A DNA stretch of 64,000 bases from Acidimicrobiia bacterium UBA5794 (GCA_002418265.1 DIDS01000017.1:79091-143090), one strand, 5' to 3'. Positions 17,582-27,070 are shown, counted from the stretch's first letter. Numbers and translations: made by a program. Notes: a model not told the origin generated them from the letters alone.

Positions 17582-17923
17582 TTACTCGTCTCGACGCCAC
17601 TTGCGCCTGAACTGTCCCACCCAGGCATCGACGGTACCTTGGCCCGTCTGAAGGGACCTTGTCGATCGAACGGTCAGGGCCATCCACCCTGCAGATCCGA
17701 CCATGATGAGAAACCCGATTCCTGCGATGATCCACGAAGCGGTAAACGATGAAAACATCAACACGGCACCAGCGACAAAGGCAACAACCGCGAGACGCAT
17801 CCGCCATCTCGTTGCATCACCCCGCACGGCCTTCGCGACCATCTCGGCAAGCTTGGGATCCTCTTCGTAGAGCTGTCGCTCGATTTCGTCGAGGATTTTC
17901 TGCTCGTGTTCATCCAATGGCAT
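17582..17923 (-). CDS. DUF3040 membrane protein
   Basis: 113-residue actinobacterial protein starting MPLDEHEQKILDEIERQLYEEDP, the DUF3040 signature, followed by two membrane helices (about 50-90) and a basic tail. I start at the ATG at 17923 because the homology begins there; the open frame extends upstream to 18082 into the divergent gene. DUF3040 genes are often near the dcw cluster in actinobacteria. Function unknown. Confidence 0.88.
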   Translation of the reverse strand: MPLDEHEQKILDEIERQLYEEDPKLAEMVAKAVRGDATRWRMRLAVVAFVAGAVLMFSSFTASWIIAGIGFLIMVGSAGWMALTVRSTRSLQTGQGTVDAWVGQFRRKWRRDE

Positions 17924-18065
17924 ATCGTGTTCCGTCGCTCGAATCGACTTCCCTGCGGTCAGTATACATTCCCACGCAGTGACCGCCTGCAGGGATTTTG
18001 ACCGGATAACGCATGGACACAGGCTCGTAGTTCCCACATTGATCCCGCACCCGTAGCCTGTGACG

Positions 18066-18677
18066 ATGGACACCATGACCACATTGCTCGCAGTTCGCCA
18101 TGGCGAGGTCGCGAATCCAAACCATGTCGTCTATGGGGATCTCCCCGGGTTCGATCTGGGGCCGAGAGGCGTGCTTGAGGCCCAAGCAGCGGCCGAATAC
18201 CTGTCGAATTTCAACGTTGACGCCGTTGTGGCCTCACCCCTGACGAGAGCGGTGTCCACCGCAACGGCAATTGCAGATCGCGTCGGAATCCCCCTCACCA
18301 TTGAACCTGACTTCACCGAATGGAACCTCAATCCCGCCTGGATCGGTGTGTGCTGGGAAGACCTACCAACCGCCTTCCCCGGCCAGCTCGCGGCGTATCT
18401 CGCGACACCCGACCGATTGGACTTTGCACACGAAACACTTGAGGATCTCGCGACCCGAATGCGTCTCGGGGCTCTCCGGAGCGTCCCGTACCCGGGATCG
18501 GAGGTCGTCATCGTGTCTCATCAGGATCCCATCTCCTCACTGATTCTCTCTCTTACCGGTCAACCACTGTCAGCACTGCTGAATTCTCCACCACCCCATG
18601 CTTCGGTGACCCGCATCGTCGGATCGGTGACATCGGGTTGGACCGTACAGAACCGCTGGGAGCCGAACATCGGGTGA
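18066..18677 (+). CDS. Histidine phosphatase family protein
   Basis: 203-residue protein of the phosphoglycerate-mutase-like fold. The catalytic RHG is in LLAVRHGEVANP near residue 10, the VVASPLTRAVSTA motif follows, and the second catalytic His is in VIVSHQDPI. The Glu that acts as proton donor may be in EWN. Starts at GTG 18060, ATG 18066 or ATG 18075 are all possible; none has a good ribosome site. The substrate is unknown. It is divergent from the DUF3040 gene, and their 5' ends overlap in open frames only. Confidence 0.85.
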   Translation: MDTMTTLLAVRHGEVANPNHVVYGDLPGFDLGPRGVLEAQAAAEYLSNFNVDAVVASPLTRAVSTATAIADRVGIPLTIEPDFTEWNLNPAWIGVCWEDLPTAFPGQLAAYLATPDRLDFAHETLEDLATRMRLGALRSVPYPGSEVVIVSHQDPISSLILSLTGQPLSALLNSPPPHASVTRIVGSVTSGWTVQNRWEPNIG

Positions 18678-18764
18678 GCTCGGCCGTTCGACGACGGGCA
18701 GGCTCACTACCATCTGTTCAGTCCTCGAGGTAAAGACATCTTCAACAGAACGGATGAGAGGGCA

Positions 18765-19475
18765 GTGCGTCGTCTTTCATTGATATTCGCATCGCTTGCG
18801 GCCGCAACAATCGTGGTCGGATTGACTGCATTCGCTTTCGAGCCTGCAGGGTTCTCGGGCAGTTCGGTGGCGCTCATATCGCTCGGGCTTCTTCTGTGCA
18901 CGATGACTGCAGTAACAGGCTTTCTTCTCGTGCGGGCACCCTGGGGGCGGTGGGGATTGTGTGGAGTCACCGGCGCCGCCATGGTTCTCGCGACCACCAA
19001 CCAGACCGCCATGGTCTTCGGTGTGATGGCGCTTGGGGCAGTCGCCATTGTCGGACTTGCCGGGCCGTGGGTCCGCTTCTGGGTTCGCCAACAGCCGGTT
19101 TCTGATGGCCTAAACACGGTTGCGGTCTCGTTGGTTGCCGTCGCACCCGTCGCCCCCCTCATCGTTGGTCTTGCTGCATACGATGAATCCCATTGGCTCC
19201 ATTGGTTGGCAGCGGTGGTTGCTGTCGGATCGTCGTTCCTCTACGCACGCGGCTTGCCGGGGGGACTCTGGCTCCTTCGGCTCGCAGTTCCCGTGTCGGG
19301 AATCGCCGCGTTCACGGTCTGCCCACTACCCTCTGCGCTGTTGGTCGGGGTTGGATCGCTGGCCGTTGGGCTGCTCGCGTGGCTTCCGGGTGCCGCAGCC
19401 GTCACGGCAACACCGACACCTCCCCTCCCTGCCCCACGGCCGCTACGCAAGGTTCGCGCCGATGCTGACGACTGA
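18765..19475 (+). CDS. Polytopic membrane protein
   Basis: 236-residue protein made almost wholly of hydrophobic segments (about seven: near residues 5-25, 33-55, 62-80, 84-100, 117-137, 147-163, 170-208), with a short Pro-rich cytoplasmic tail. The GTG start has GAGAGGG upstream. I see no signature motif. It overlaps the next gene by 14 bases, so both are likely to form one unit. Confidence 0.68.
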   Translation: MRRLSLIFASLAAATIVVGLTAFAFEPAGFSGSSVALISLGLLLCTMTAVTGFLLVRAPWGRWGLCGVTGAAMVLATTNQTAMVFGVMALGAVAIVGLAGPWVRFWVRQQPVSDGLNTVAVSLVAVAPVAPLIVGLAAYDESHWLHWLAAVVAVGSSFLYARGLPGGLWLLRLAVPVSGIAAFTVCPLPSALLVGVGSLAVGLLAWLPGAAAVTATPTPPLPAPRPLRKVRADADD

Positions 19476-19869
19476 CAAGCTCTCGATCGCGACAAGCACG
19501 GCGTTCGGCGGGGTTGCAGGGTTTCTCATCTTCGATTGGTCAGGTGCGGTCGTCGGAGCGGTGATCGGCGGATTGTTTGCCTTCGGCGCGGCCAAGGCTC
19601 GGGTTCGCCCCATGGTGGCAACGACAACCTTCGTTGGGGCAGCTGCTGGAGCATTGATCGGCTCCTCGATTGTCGAAACCATCTGTCTCCCTGATTCCTG
19701 CGTTGGCCTTGAGATCGGCGCTGCGCTCGTCGTAGGGATTGCGTCACTCATCGGTGTCGGTCTGGTTGCCGCGCTGGTCACCCGATCATTCGATGAGTAC
19801 GAAGAAAGCGTCGCCGCTGGCAAAGAACCCCCAACCCCCGGCTGCGAGCTCCCAGAATCACAGGACTAG
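19462..19869 (+). CDS. Small glycine-rich membrane protein
   Basis: 135-residue protein with about four hydrophobic, glycine- and alanine-rich segments (near residues 13-30, 32-45, 52-68, 84-108) and a hydrophilic C-terminal tail. The frame is open upstream to 19120, but the ATG at 19462 gives a short overlap with the preceding gene and keeps the hydrophobic pattern. No family recognised. Confidence 0.62.
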   Translation: MLTTDKLSIATSTAFGGVAGFLIFDWSGAVVGAVIGGLFAFGAAKARVRPMVATTTFVGAAAGALIGSSIVETICLPDSCVGLEIGAALVVGIASLIGVGLVAALVTRSFDEYEESVAAGKEPPTPGCELPESQD

Positions 19870-19881
19870 CAGAAGCTCTGC

Positions 19882-19909
19882 GTCTGACGTCTGACTTCTG
19901 ACTTCAGAC
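19882..19909. repeat. TCTGAC-type intergenic repeat at the fabF stop
   Basis: Tandem units of TCTGACG/TCTGACT ending TTCAGAC. The same units occur at 6588-6607, 26852-26868 and 40152-40184. Here the repeat includes the fabF stop codon (19904-19906). Confidence 0.6.
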
Positions 19910-21148
19910 CCTTCCGAAAATGAGCGATACGTTGTGGCCACCGAATCCGAAGGAGTTCGTCATCGCCGTTGCGATGTCGATCTTCCGCGCCTCGTTCGGG
20001 ACATAGTCGAGGTCGCAGTCCGGATCCGGAGTCGTGTAGTTGATCGTTGGGGGCAAGATGCCGTCGCGAATCGCAAGGAGACACGCTACCGATTCGATGG
20101 CACCCGCCGCTCCGAGCAGGTGTCCGGTCATCGACTTGGTGGATGACACTGGGATCGTGTAGGCGGCTTCCCCGAACGCAAGCTTGATCGCAGCAGTCTC
20201 GGTCTTGTCGTTGGCCTCGGTCGAGGTTCCGTGGGCGTTGATGTAGTCAAGTTCACCGGGCTCCATGCCAGCCTCGGCGAGTGCACCTTGCATTGCTCTG
20301 GCTGCGCCCGCTCCCCCGGGTCGAGGAAGCGTGATGTGATAGCCATCGGCTGACATGCCGTAGCCGAGAAGCTCCCCGTAGATGGTGGCGCCCCTCGCCA
20401 AGGCGTGTTCATATTCCTCCATGATGACCACGGCTGCACCCTCCCCCATGACGAAGCCGTCCCGGTCTGCGTCAAAAGGACGGGAAGCACCGGCCGGGTC
20501 GTCGTTGTTCGTGCTCAAGGCTCTCGCTTGGGCAAAACCACCCATCGCGAAACGTGTGATGCTTGCCTCCGCCCCACCGGCGACCATCACATCGGCAGCA
20601 CCTCGCTGGATCACCGCTGCGGCATCCCCAATCGCATTCGCCGACGCCGCACACGCTGTAACCGTCGTGCTGTTGGGTCCGTACAGATGGAAGTCGATGG
20701 AAGCAACGCCCCCAGCCATGTTGGAGATGATCTTTGCGATCCCGAGTGGAGACATCCGGCTCGGCCCCCGTTCGAACATCACCTTCATCTGCTCTTCCAT
20801 GGTGTCGATACCGCCGATACCCGTTCCGGCAAGAACTCCAGCTCGAAGTGCTTCTGGGTCGTCCTCCTCGTAGGAAAGACCGGCGTCGTTCAGCGCTTGT
20901 TGGGTGGCAACCCAGAACAGCTGGGAACTTCGGTCGAGACGGCGGGCGTCCTTCCGTGACATGAACAACTCGATGTCGAAGTCCTTGATCTCAGCACCGA
21001 TGTGGGTTGTCATGTCCGAGGTATCGATGTTTTCGATTGTCGAGACTCCACTCTTGCCGGCAAGGATGTTCGACCAGAAGGTGTCGACATCCGCACCGAG
21101 CGACGTGATGGTCCCAAGACCGGTAACGACGACTCGCCGTTGCGTCAT
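19904..21148 (-). CDS. fabF: 3-oxoacyl-ACP synthase II FabF
   Basis: Condensing enzyme that elongates acyl-ACP with malonyl-ACP in fatty acid synthesis. The 414-residue protein carries the catalytic Cys166 in TVTACAASAN, His306 in NAHGTST and His343 in TGHLLGAAG. It is the last gene of the minus-strand fabD-fabH-fabG-acpP-fabF operon, nine bases after acpP. The stop lies in a dispersed repeat. Confidence 0.96.
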   Translation of the reverse strand: MTQRRVVVTGLGTITSLGADVDTFWSNILAGKSGVSTIENIDTSDMTTHIGAEIKDFDIELFMSRKDARRLDRSSQLFWVATQQALNDAGLSYEEDDPEALRAGVLAGTGIGGIDTMEEQMKVMFERGPSRMSPLGIAKIISNMAGGVASIDFHLYGPNSTTVTACAASANAIGDAAAVIQRGAADVMVAGGAEASITRFAMGGFAQARALSTNNDDPAGASRPFDADRDGFVMGEGAAVVIMEEYEHALARGATIYGELLGYGMSADGYHITLPRPGGAGAARAMQGALAEAGMEPGELDYINAHGTSTEANDKTETAAIKLAFGEAAYTIPVSSTKSMTGHLLGAAGAIESVACLLAIRDGILPPTINYTTPDPDCDLDYVPNEARKIDIATAMTNSFGFGGHNVSLIFGRV

Positions 21149-21157
21149 GATGATTCC

Positions 21158-21403
21158 TTAGGCGTTGAGCTTCTTTTCGACCAGGTCGACTGCCTCGCCA
21201 ACCGTTACGAGAGATTCCGCTTCCTCGTCGGGAATCTGTACGCCGAAGTTGTCCTCGAGTGCCATGAGTAGCTCAACAACGCCGAGCGAATCGATCTCAA
21301 GGTCTTCCTCAAAGGTTGCACTCATCGTGATCTTGTCCTCATCAAGACCAAGTTCCTCAACGAGAAGCTCCTTCATCTTCGATTCGATGTCGTTCCTGTC
21401 CAT
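21158..21403 (-). CDS. acpP: Acyl carrier protein
   Basis: 81-residue acidic four-helix protein carrying growing fatty acyl chains on 4'-phosphopantetheine. The attachment Ser39 is in the EIDSLGVVELLM motif. It lies between fabG and fabF as in many type II fatty acid synthase operons, 21 bases from fabG. Confidence 0.97.
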   Translation of the reverse strand: MDRNDIESKMKELLVEELGLDEDKITMSATFEEDLEIDSLGVVELLMALEDNFGVQIPDEEAESLVTVGEAVDLVEKKLNA

Positions 21404-21424
21404 GGCTTTCGCCCTCCTGCTGGT

Positions 21425-22159
21425 TCAGAGTGCCAGACCACCGTCGACGACGATCGTTTGGCCCGTGATGTACGACGCTTCGTCGGAGGCAAGATAGCCA
21501 ACTACGGAAGCGACCTCCTCAGGCGACCCGAGCCGCCCAAGGGAGATCTGGTGTGCTGCAGCGTCGATGACTTCGTCACCGAGCGCATCGGTCATGTCGG
21601 TTGCGATGAATCCGGGAGCGACCGCGTTGACGGTGATGCCACGTGAGCCGACCTCTTTCGCCATCGATTTTGTGAACCCGATGATGCCTGCCTTTGACGC
21701 CGCGTAGTTCGCCTGACCGGGATTGCCCGAAACACCCGACACCGACGAAACACTGATGATGCGACCACCTTTCGCCCTGATCATGCCACGGAGTGCAGCC
21801 TTTGTGCACAGATACACGGATCGTAGGTTCGTGGTGATGACCCGATCCCATTGGTCGACACTCATCCGAAGGACCAGGCCATCGTCGGTGATTCCGGCAT
21901 TGTTGACCAACACCGTGACCGGGCCAAGCTCTTCGGAAATCGTCGTGAACATGTCATCGACCTCGTTGACGTCTCCGACATTGGCCTTGATCGCAACGGC
22001 CCTCCCACCGCTGGCGACGATCTGTGCAACGACTTCTTCGGCCTTGGCCGAGCTCGATGCATAATTGACGCCGACTGCGAAACCGTCCGACGCGAGTCGC
22101 AGGGCGATGGCGCGACCAATGCCGCGCGATGCGCCTGTTACAAGGGCAACCTTGCTCAC
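21425..22159 (-). CDS. fabG: 3-oxoacyl-ACP reductase FabG
   Basis: NADPH-dependent reductase of the short-chain dehydrogenase family, 244 residues. The nucleotide motif TGASRGIG is at residues 8-15, NNAG follows, and the catalytic Ser-Tyr-Lys are in SVSSVSGVSGNPGQANYAASK. Its ATG overlaps the fabH stop by ATGA. The neighbours make the fatty acid role secure. Confidence 0.95.
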   Translation of the reverse strand: MSKVALVTGASRGIGRAIALRLASDGFAVGVNYASSSAKAEEVVAQIVASGGRAVAIKANVGDVNEVDDMFTTISEELGPVTVLVNNAGITDDGLVLRMSVDQWDRVITTNLRSVYLCTKAALRGMIRAKGGRIISVSSVSGVSGNPGQANYAASKAGIIGFTKSMAKEVGSRGITVNAVAPGFIATDMTDALGDEVIDAAAHQISLGRLGSPEEVASVVGYLASDEASYITGQTIVVDGGLAL

Positions 22160-23217
22160 GTTTGAAAGACCAGGTGACGTGAACGCATGATCTCAAGGCC
22201 GGTCATGTCAGGCTCAGGAAGCTCGTCGTCAATCGTGCTGATCGGTGTGATCCGGTTCCCCCACTTGATCGCTACCCCACCCCATGTGAAACCGGCGCCG
22301 AATGCGACAAAGATCAACTTGCCCCCGGGTGCAACGCGACCCTCGTCAAGAGCTTCGGACAACGCGATCGGGATGGTCGCGGCCGACGTATTGCCGTATT
22401 TGTGGATGTTGATGTAGACCTTGTCTTCGTCGGCACGGATCCTCCGGCGGACGGCGTCAATGATCCGGACGTTGGCCTGGTGCGGCACTACCAGATCAAT
22501 CTCCTCAGCAGTCCAGCCAGCCTTCTCGGTCGCTTCGATCGTGCACTCGCCCATCTTGACGACGGCGTTCTTGAACACTTCCGAACCATCCATGATGATC
22601 GCGAGGGCAGCATCCGATCCGATGAACTCGGTCCCCAAACCGGTCGCGGTCAGGGCGGGTGCGCCGCCGCCGTCGGCTCCAAGCACCATCGACATAACAC
22701 CGACAGGATCATCTGTGGCTTCCACGACGACGGCTCCTGCACCGTCACCGAAGAGCACGGCGGTCTCACGCACATCAAGGTTGAGATAGCTGGTGAGGCG
22801 TTCCGAACCGATGACAAGCACGGTCTTTGCGGTTCCTGTTGCAATGAGGCCGTGTGCCACGGACAGGCCATAGATGAATCCGGTACAGCCTGCGTTGATG
22901 TCCGAAGCAGCCGCGTTGACAGCTCCCAGTTTGATCTGGACATAGCACGCAGTCGAGGGAATCTGTCGGTCAGGTGTACACGTTGCGACGACCACATAGT
23001 CAAGATCTGTGGCGTCGACTCCAGCCGCCGCAAGCGCCCGTTTGGCAGCAAGCGTCGCCATGTCTGAGTTCTGAACGTGCGCCACGTGGCGCTCCTTGAT
23101 GCCCGATCGTGTGGTGATCCACTCGTCGCTGGTGTCAACAACCGTTGCAAGCTCGGCATTGGTCACAAACGGTTGCGGGATACATCTGCCCCAACCGGTG
23201 ATCGTCGCGTTCTTCAT
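22156..23217 (-). CDS. fabH: 3-oxoacyl-ACP synthase III FabH
   Basis: Starts fatty acid synthesis by condensing an acyl-CoA primer with malonyl-ACP. With the start at 23217 the protein has 353 residues, with the catalytic triad Cys111 (NAGCTGF), His246 (VPHQAN) and Asn276 (YGNTSAA). The ATG at 23217 has AAGGGA upstream; the extended frame to 23313 overlaps a tandem duplication and is not needed. Branched-chain primers are likely in this kind of organism but cannot be read from the sequence. Confidence 0.95.
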   Translation of the reverse strand: MKNATITGWGRCIPQPFVTNAELATVVDTSDEWITTRSGIKERHVAHVQNSDMATLAAKRALAAAGVDATDLDYVVVATCTPDRQIPSTACYVQIKLGAVNAAASDINAGCTGFIYGLSVAHGLIATGTAKTVLVIGSERLTSYLNLDVRETAVLFGDGAGAVVVEATDDPVGVMSMVLGADGGGAPALTATGLGTEFIGSDAALAIIMDGSEVFKNAVVKMGECTIEATEKAGWTAEEIDLVVPHQANVRIIDAVRRRIRADEDKVYINIHKYGNTSAATIPIALSEALDEGRVAPGGKLIFVAFGAGFTWGGVAIKWGNRITPISTIDDELPEPDMTGLEIMRSRHLVFQT

Positions 23218-23242
23218 CGGATCCCTTCCCTGACAGTCCGGG

Positions 23243-23271
23243 TCATTGTACGGAAGGTCATTGTACGGACA
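23243..23271. repeat. 15-bp tandem duplication at the fabD end
   Basis: GGTCATTGTACGGA is repeated in tandem in the 40-base gap between fabD and fabH and reaches the fabD stop codon. It is a small local duplication that may mark slippage. Confidence 0.5.
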
Positions 23272-24193
23272 GCTCCTCGGCCACCGAGCGTGCTTCTTCG
23301 ATTGTTGAAACAATCTTCACATCCGACCCCGGCACGGTTCGCTTGGCGAGTCCGGCCGTCACGTCACCCGGACCGACATGAACGAAGGTTTTGATCCCGG
23401 CATCGGCGATGTTGAGAAGGGTTTCGTGGAATCGCACCGGTGCCGTGAGCTGATCCGAAAGCGTCTGTCTGGCATCGGTCGTTGCTTGAGCCGTTGCGTT
23501 TGCATACACATCAAACTGCGCCGGTGCGAATTCGGTTGACCGCAATGCCTCGTCAAGTGCATGGGCGGCATCGGCCATGAACGGTGAATGAAATCCCCCG
23601 GCAACGTCAAGGGCAATCGCTCGCCGCACCCCAAGGTCACGGGCATTTTCGACAAGCCATGCAATGTCGTCCGAGCCCCCAGCAACGACGACCTGACCCG
23701 GGGCGTTGAGGTTCGCGACGTAGAGCTTTCCTCCATCGGCTCGCCGCCTCTCTGCAACAGACTCGGCGGTCTCAGCGTCCATACCGAGTAACGCAGCCAT
23801 ACCCGACGATTGAGAAGCGGCACATTTCGCCATAGCCTCCCCACGCTTTGCGACGAGCGCAAGGCCGTCAAGGTACGACAAAGCGCCCGCTGCGGCGAAT
23901 GCGGTGTATTCACCGAGCGAATGACCCGCAGCCGCCCTGGGAGGGGCCGACACCATCGATGCGAACTCGTCATAGAGTGCATAGGAGGTCGCAAACAGCG
24001 CCGGTTGTGCGTGTTGTGTCTCGGTCAGGATCTCCTGCGGACCGTTCTCGATCAGCTCGTTGAGGTTCCAACCGAGCGTTGTGTTGGCAGCATCGCCGAA
24101 CAGATCGGGGCGAGCCGCCCGAACGTCCTGGCACATACCAACGGCTTGACTTCCTTGACCGGGAAAGAGTACGGCGTAGTTCATCTTCGTCAT
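23258..24193 (-). CDS. fabD: Malonyl-CoA:ACP transacylase FabD
   Basis: Loads malonyl groups onto ACP. About 311 residues, with the LFPGQGSQ motif at residues 9-16, the nucleophile Ser92 in GHSLGEYTA, and the catalytic His in GGFHSPFM. I use the ATG at 24193; the Met three codons later is equally possible, and the open frame reaches 24241. It is the first gene of the fab operon. Confidence 0.94.
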   Translation of the reverse strand: MTKMNYAVLFPGQGSQAVGMCQDVRAARPDLFGDAANTTLGWNLNELIENGPQEILTETQHAQPALFATSYALYDEFASMVSAPPRAAAGHSLGEYTAFAAAGALSYLDGLALVAKRGEAMAKCAASQSSGMAALLGMDAETAESVAERRRADGGKLYVANLNAPGQVVVAGGSDDIAWLVENARDLGVRRAIALDVAGGFHSPFMADAAHALDEALRSTEFAPAQFDVYANATAQATTDARQTLSDQLTAPVRFHETLLNIADAGIKTFVHVGPGDVTAGLAKRTVPGSDVKIVSTIEEARSVAEELSVQ

Positions 24194-24271
24194 CCGCTCC
24201 AGTCTGGCATGGCGGGCTCCACACTTTCCACAGGCCACCAACGATGCACGGGAAGTGGTGTCCTTTCCCTG

Positions 24272-25453
24272 TTATCGCGACGGGTCGCGTGCCAGGTATC
24301 GACGGATGCTGCGCACCGCCTGGCCAATCCGCATCGAGTTCTCGACAAGTGCAAACCGCACATGGGTGTCACCTGACGGTCCAAATCCGACGCCGGGACT
24401 GACCGCGACGGCGGCGTTGTCCAACAGATCAAGGGTGAACGCAAGACTTCCCATGTGGGCATGACTCTCGGGGATCTTCGCCCAAACAAACATCGTTGCT
24501 TCCGGAGCATCAACGATCCATCCGGCGTTCGCCAGCCCCTCGACCAGTGTGTCTCTTCTGATTTTGTACTCGTCGACGACTTCATCGATGTAGGCATCGT
24601 GTTCGTTGAGTGCAATGATTGATGCGATCTGGATCGGTTGGAAGGTTCCGTAATCAAGATACGACTTGAGCTGACCGAGCGCTCCCACCATTTCTGCGTT
24701 GCCGACCACGAAACCGACACGCCACCCAGCCATCGAATGGGACTTGGAGAGGGTGTAGAGCTCAACGGCCACATCCTTTGCACCGTCCACCTGGAGCAGG
24801 GATGGGGGTTGATAGCCGTCGAAGGCGATGTCGGCATAGGCGAAGTCGTGGACGAGCGCGACATCGTTGCGGTGTGCGAAATCGACGAGACGTTTGAAGA
24901 AGTCGAGATCGACCGAAACGGTTGTTGGGTTGTGCGGAAACGACGTGACGATGACCCGTGGCTTTGGCCACGACGTGCGGAAAGCCGCTGTGAGTCGCTC
25001 AAAGAAATCGATGTCGGTGCTGAGATGAACTCGCCGGACTTCGGCACCGGCGAGGACGGGTGCATAGATGTGGATGGGGTACGACGGTTCGGGGACCAGG
25101 GCGACGTCGCCGGGTTGCACGAGGGTCCACATGAGGTGGGACAGGCCCTCTTTTGCACCAATCGTGTTGATGACCTCCGTGTTGGGGTCGAGCTGAACAC
25201 CGTATGCCCGTTGGTAGCGTTCGGCGACAGCCTTGCGCAGGTTCGGGATGCCACGCGACGCTGAATACCGATGGTTCTTGGATTGTCGTGCCGCTTCAAC
25301 GAGCTTGTCCACGACCCCCTCTGGCGACGGGATGTCAGGATTCCCAAACCCGAGATCAACAACGTCGATCCCGGCTCGGCGTGCTTCAAGCTTGCGCTGG
25401 TTCACCTCGGCAAAGACGTACGGCGGGAGATTGTCGATACGTCTGAAATCCAT
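24272..25453 (-). CDS. AlaC-like PLP-dependent aminotransferase
   Basis: Class I/II aminotransferase of 393 residues. It begins MDFRRIDNLPPYVFAEVN, as AlaC-type enzymes do, and has DLGFGNPDIPSP, the HNPTT stretch, and the PLP lysine in TLSKSHSMAGWRVGF. AlaC makes alanine from pyruvate using glutamate; related enzymes use other 2-oxo acids or LL-diaminopimelate, so the substrate is not certain. I start at the ATG at 25453 where homology begins; the frame is open to 25483. Confidence 0.86.
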   Translation of the reverse strand: MDFRRIDNLPPYVFAEVNQRKLEARRAGIDVVDLGFGNPDIPSPEGVVDKLVEAARQSKNHRYSASRGIPNLRKAVAERYQRAYGVQLDPNTEVINTIGAKEGLSHLMWTLVQPGDVALVPEPSYPIHIYAPVLAGAEVRRVHLSTDIDFFERLTAAFRTSWPKPRVIVTSFPHNPTTVSVDLDFFKRLVDFAHRNDVALVHDFAYADIAFDGYQPPSLLQVDGAKDVAVELYTLSKSHSMAGWRVGFVVGNAEMVGALGQLKSYLDYGTFQPIQIASIIALNEHDAYIDEVVDEYKIRRDTLVEGLANAGWIVDAPEATMFVWAKIPESHAHMGSLAFTLDLLDNAAVAVSPGVGFGPSGDTHVRFALVENSMRIGQAVRSIRRYLARDPSR

Positions 25454-25508
25454 GGCATGACAATAGATCACTCCCGCACACATCCGACAGACACACCCGT
25501 GCGGATCC

Positions 25509-25928
25509 CTACCGAGGAAGAAAGCGCTTCACGCCATCGGGGAGTATCCCGGCCCCCCATGCAAAGAGGGACCGAACCATGTCAAGGGAATCGATTGAGC
25601 CGTCCCAATGTTCGAGCACAATCGTCTCGTCTACACCATGCATGAGATGGTCGATGGCGAGTGAAATCAAAATGACGTCGTCGAGCCTGCCGATTCCCAC
25701 CAGAAAGTCCGGGATCACATCGATCGGTGAAATGACGTATCCCGCAACGGCGCCCACGACCATCTTGCGGCGGATTGAGACCCGTGGATCCCGCATCAGC
25801 CGAGCGAACAGCTTGGTCACGTTTGGGAGCACGAGGGCAACCTCACCTGCAATGTCTTGCCACGAACGGGGCGGCACGGGGGGGCTTGCATCAACCGCAC
25901 CGAGGTCGGCACCGGATTCAACCGACAC
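25509..25928 (-). CDS. DUF1232 (YkvA-type) membrane protein
   Basis: 139-residue protein with the DUF1232 core: RDPRVSIRRKMVVGAVAGYVISPIDVIPD, containing the hydrophobic helix and the SPIDVIPD motif, followed by DDVILISLAIDHLM. I chose the GTG at 25928, which overlaps the ROK kinase stop by 11 bases; the open frame runs further upstream. Function is unknown; the family is small and membrane-associated. Confidence 0.78.
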   Translation of the reverse strand: MSVESGADLGAVDASPPVPPRSWQDIAGEVALVLPNVTKLFARLMRDPRVSIRRKMVVGAVAGYVISPIDVIPDFLVGIGRLDDVILISLAIDHLMHGVDETIVLEHWDGSIDSLDMVRSLFAWGAGILPDGVKRFLPR

Positions 25929-26844
25929 GAGCAAGATCCGCCGCCGCCATCGCCGCACCGATCGCTCCCGCCGAGGGGCCAAGGGATGCAACCTGAATCG
26001 TTGGTGGCACCCTCAGGTTCCCGCCATGCACCGAATCCACCACAATTCGTCTTGCGGGCCCAACGATCGACTCCCCGACGGAACCGAGCCCTCCGCCGAC
26101 GATCACGATCTCGGGATCAAAGATGGCAATGAGATCCGATAGTCCGTTGCCGAAGGCCCGTCCAACCTCGGCCACAAGAGCACGAGCCGTCTCTTCCCCG
26201 GCATCTGCTGCGGCAACGATCGTTTCGCCGATGACTTCACTCCCCTGCAGGCTTCCTGCAAGGGAGCCATCAGGGTTGGCAGCAATGACTTCCCTGGCCA
26301 ACCGGGCAAGAGCCGGACCCGATGCCCTGGTCTCCCAGCATCCACGCTTGCCACAGTCACAGAGCAGACCTCCTTCTGCGACCCGGACGTGTCCCCACTC
26401 TCCCGCAAAGGACTCGCCGCGATACACGGAGCCATCGATCACGATCGCTCCCCCGATACCCGTACCAAGTGTCACGAGCAGTCCGTTGCGGTAGCCAACT
26501 CCTGCTCCCGTCGTGAACTCTGCGAGGGCGGCCACGTTGGCGTCGTTGTCGACGACGATCGGGACTTCGTATCGAGCTGCGAGCAACGATCGAATGGGAA
26601 TCTCGGTGCCGGGAACGTGCGGTCCCCACACAAAGACACCATCGGCAACACGAACGAGCCCTGCAACGCCAACACCGATGGCGTCGATGGGACCTTCGGC
26701 CACTTCGTCGATCGCCCCAATCAGGGCATCGATCGTCGGAGTTGATCGATCGAGCACCGACCGCTGTTCAGCAACGATCCGGCCATCGTCCATCGCTACA
26801 GCGAGGGCTTTTGTCCCGCCAATATCCACACCAATGACTGTCAT
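25918..26844 (-). CDS. ROK-family sugar kinase (glucokinase-like)
   Basis: 308-residue ATP-dependent kinase. It has the phosphate motif DIGGTK at the N-terminus (about residues 6-11), the catalytic Asp in DNDANVAALAE, GTGIGGAIV, and the zinc-binding CDCGKRGCWE motif of ROK proteins. Glucose or N-acetyl sugars are the usual substrates. I start at the ATG at 26844; the longer frame to 26940 overlaps the preceding small gene. Confidence 0.9.
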   Translation of the reverse strand: MTVIGVDIGGTKALAVAMDDGRIVAEQRSVLDRSTPTIDALIGAIDEVAEGPIDAIGVGVAGLVRVADGVFVWGPHVPGTEIPIRSLLAARYEVPIVVDNDANVAALAEFTTGAGVGYRNGLLVTLGTGIGGAIVIDGSVYRGESFAGEWGHVRVAEGGLLCDCGKRGCWETRASGPALARLAREVIAANPDGSLAGSLQGSEVIGETIVAAADAGEETARALVAEVGRAFGNGLSDLIAIFDPEIVIVGGGLGSVGESIVGPARRIVVDSVHGGNLRVPPTIQVASLGPSAGAIGAAMAAADLARVG

Positions 26845-26851
26845 GTCCGCT

Positions 26852-26868
26852 TTCTGACTTCTGACTTC
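26852..26868. repeat. TCTGAC-type repeat at a stop codon
   Basis: TTCTGACTTCTGACTTC, two 7-base units of the family also seen at 19882 and 40152. It overlaps the stop of the small gene 26867-27070 and precedes the ROK kinase start. Confidence 0.55.
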
Positions 26869-27070
26869 AATCAACCCGAATGTGTTGTGGCCCCGTACCG
26901 TCTTCGTCGTCACCATCGGGTGGCCGTACCTTTTCAACAATGCCTCTTGACATGGCGCTCAGGGCTGCGAACACTTCAAAGCCTGCCTTGCCAAGATGAA
27001 TCGCTGCACGCCGAGCGCCCGTGACGAGTGGGTCGGGGCCCGACGGCCCCTCCTTTGCTTCATCGGTCAT
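26867..27070 (-). CDS. Small hypothetical protein next to an ArsA-like ATPase
   Basis: 67-residue protein with a short amphipathic middle (residues 18-45) and an Asp-rich C-terminus. Its ATG overlaps the stop of the ArsA-like gene by ATGA, which supports it being real. No motif recognised. Confidence 0.62.
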   Translation of the reverse strand: MTDEAKEGPSGPDPLVTGARRAAIHLGKAGFEVFAALSAMSRGIVEKVRPPDGDDEDGTGPQHIRVD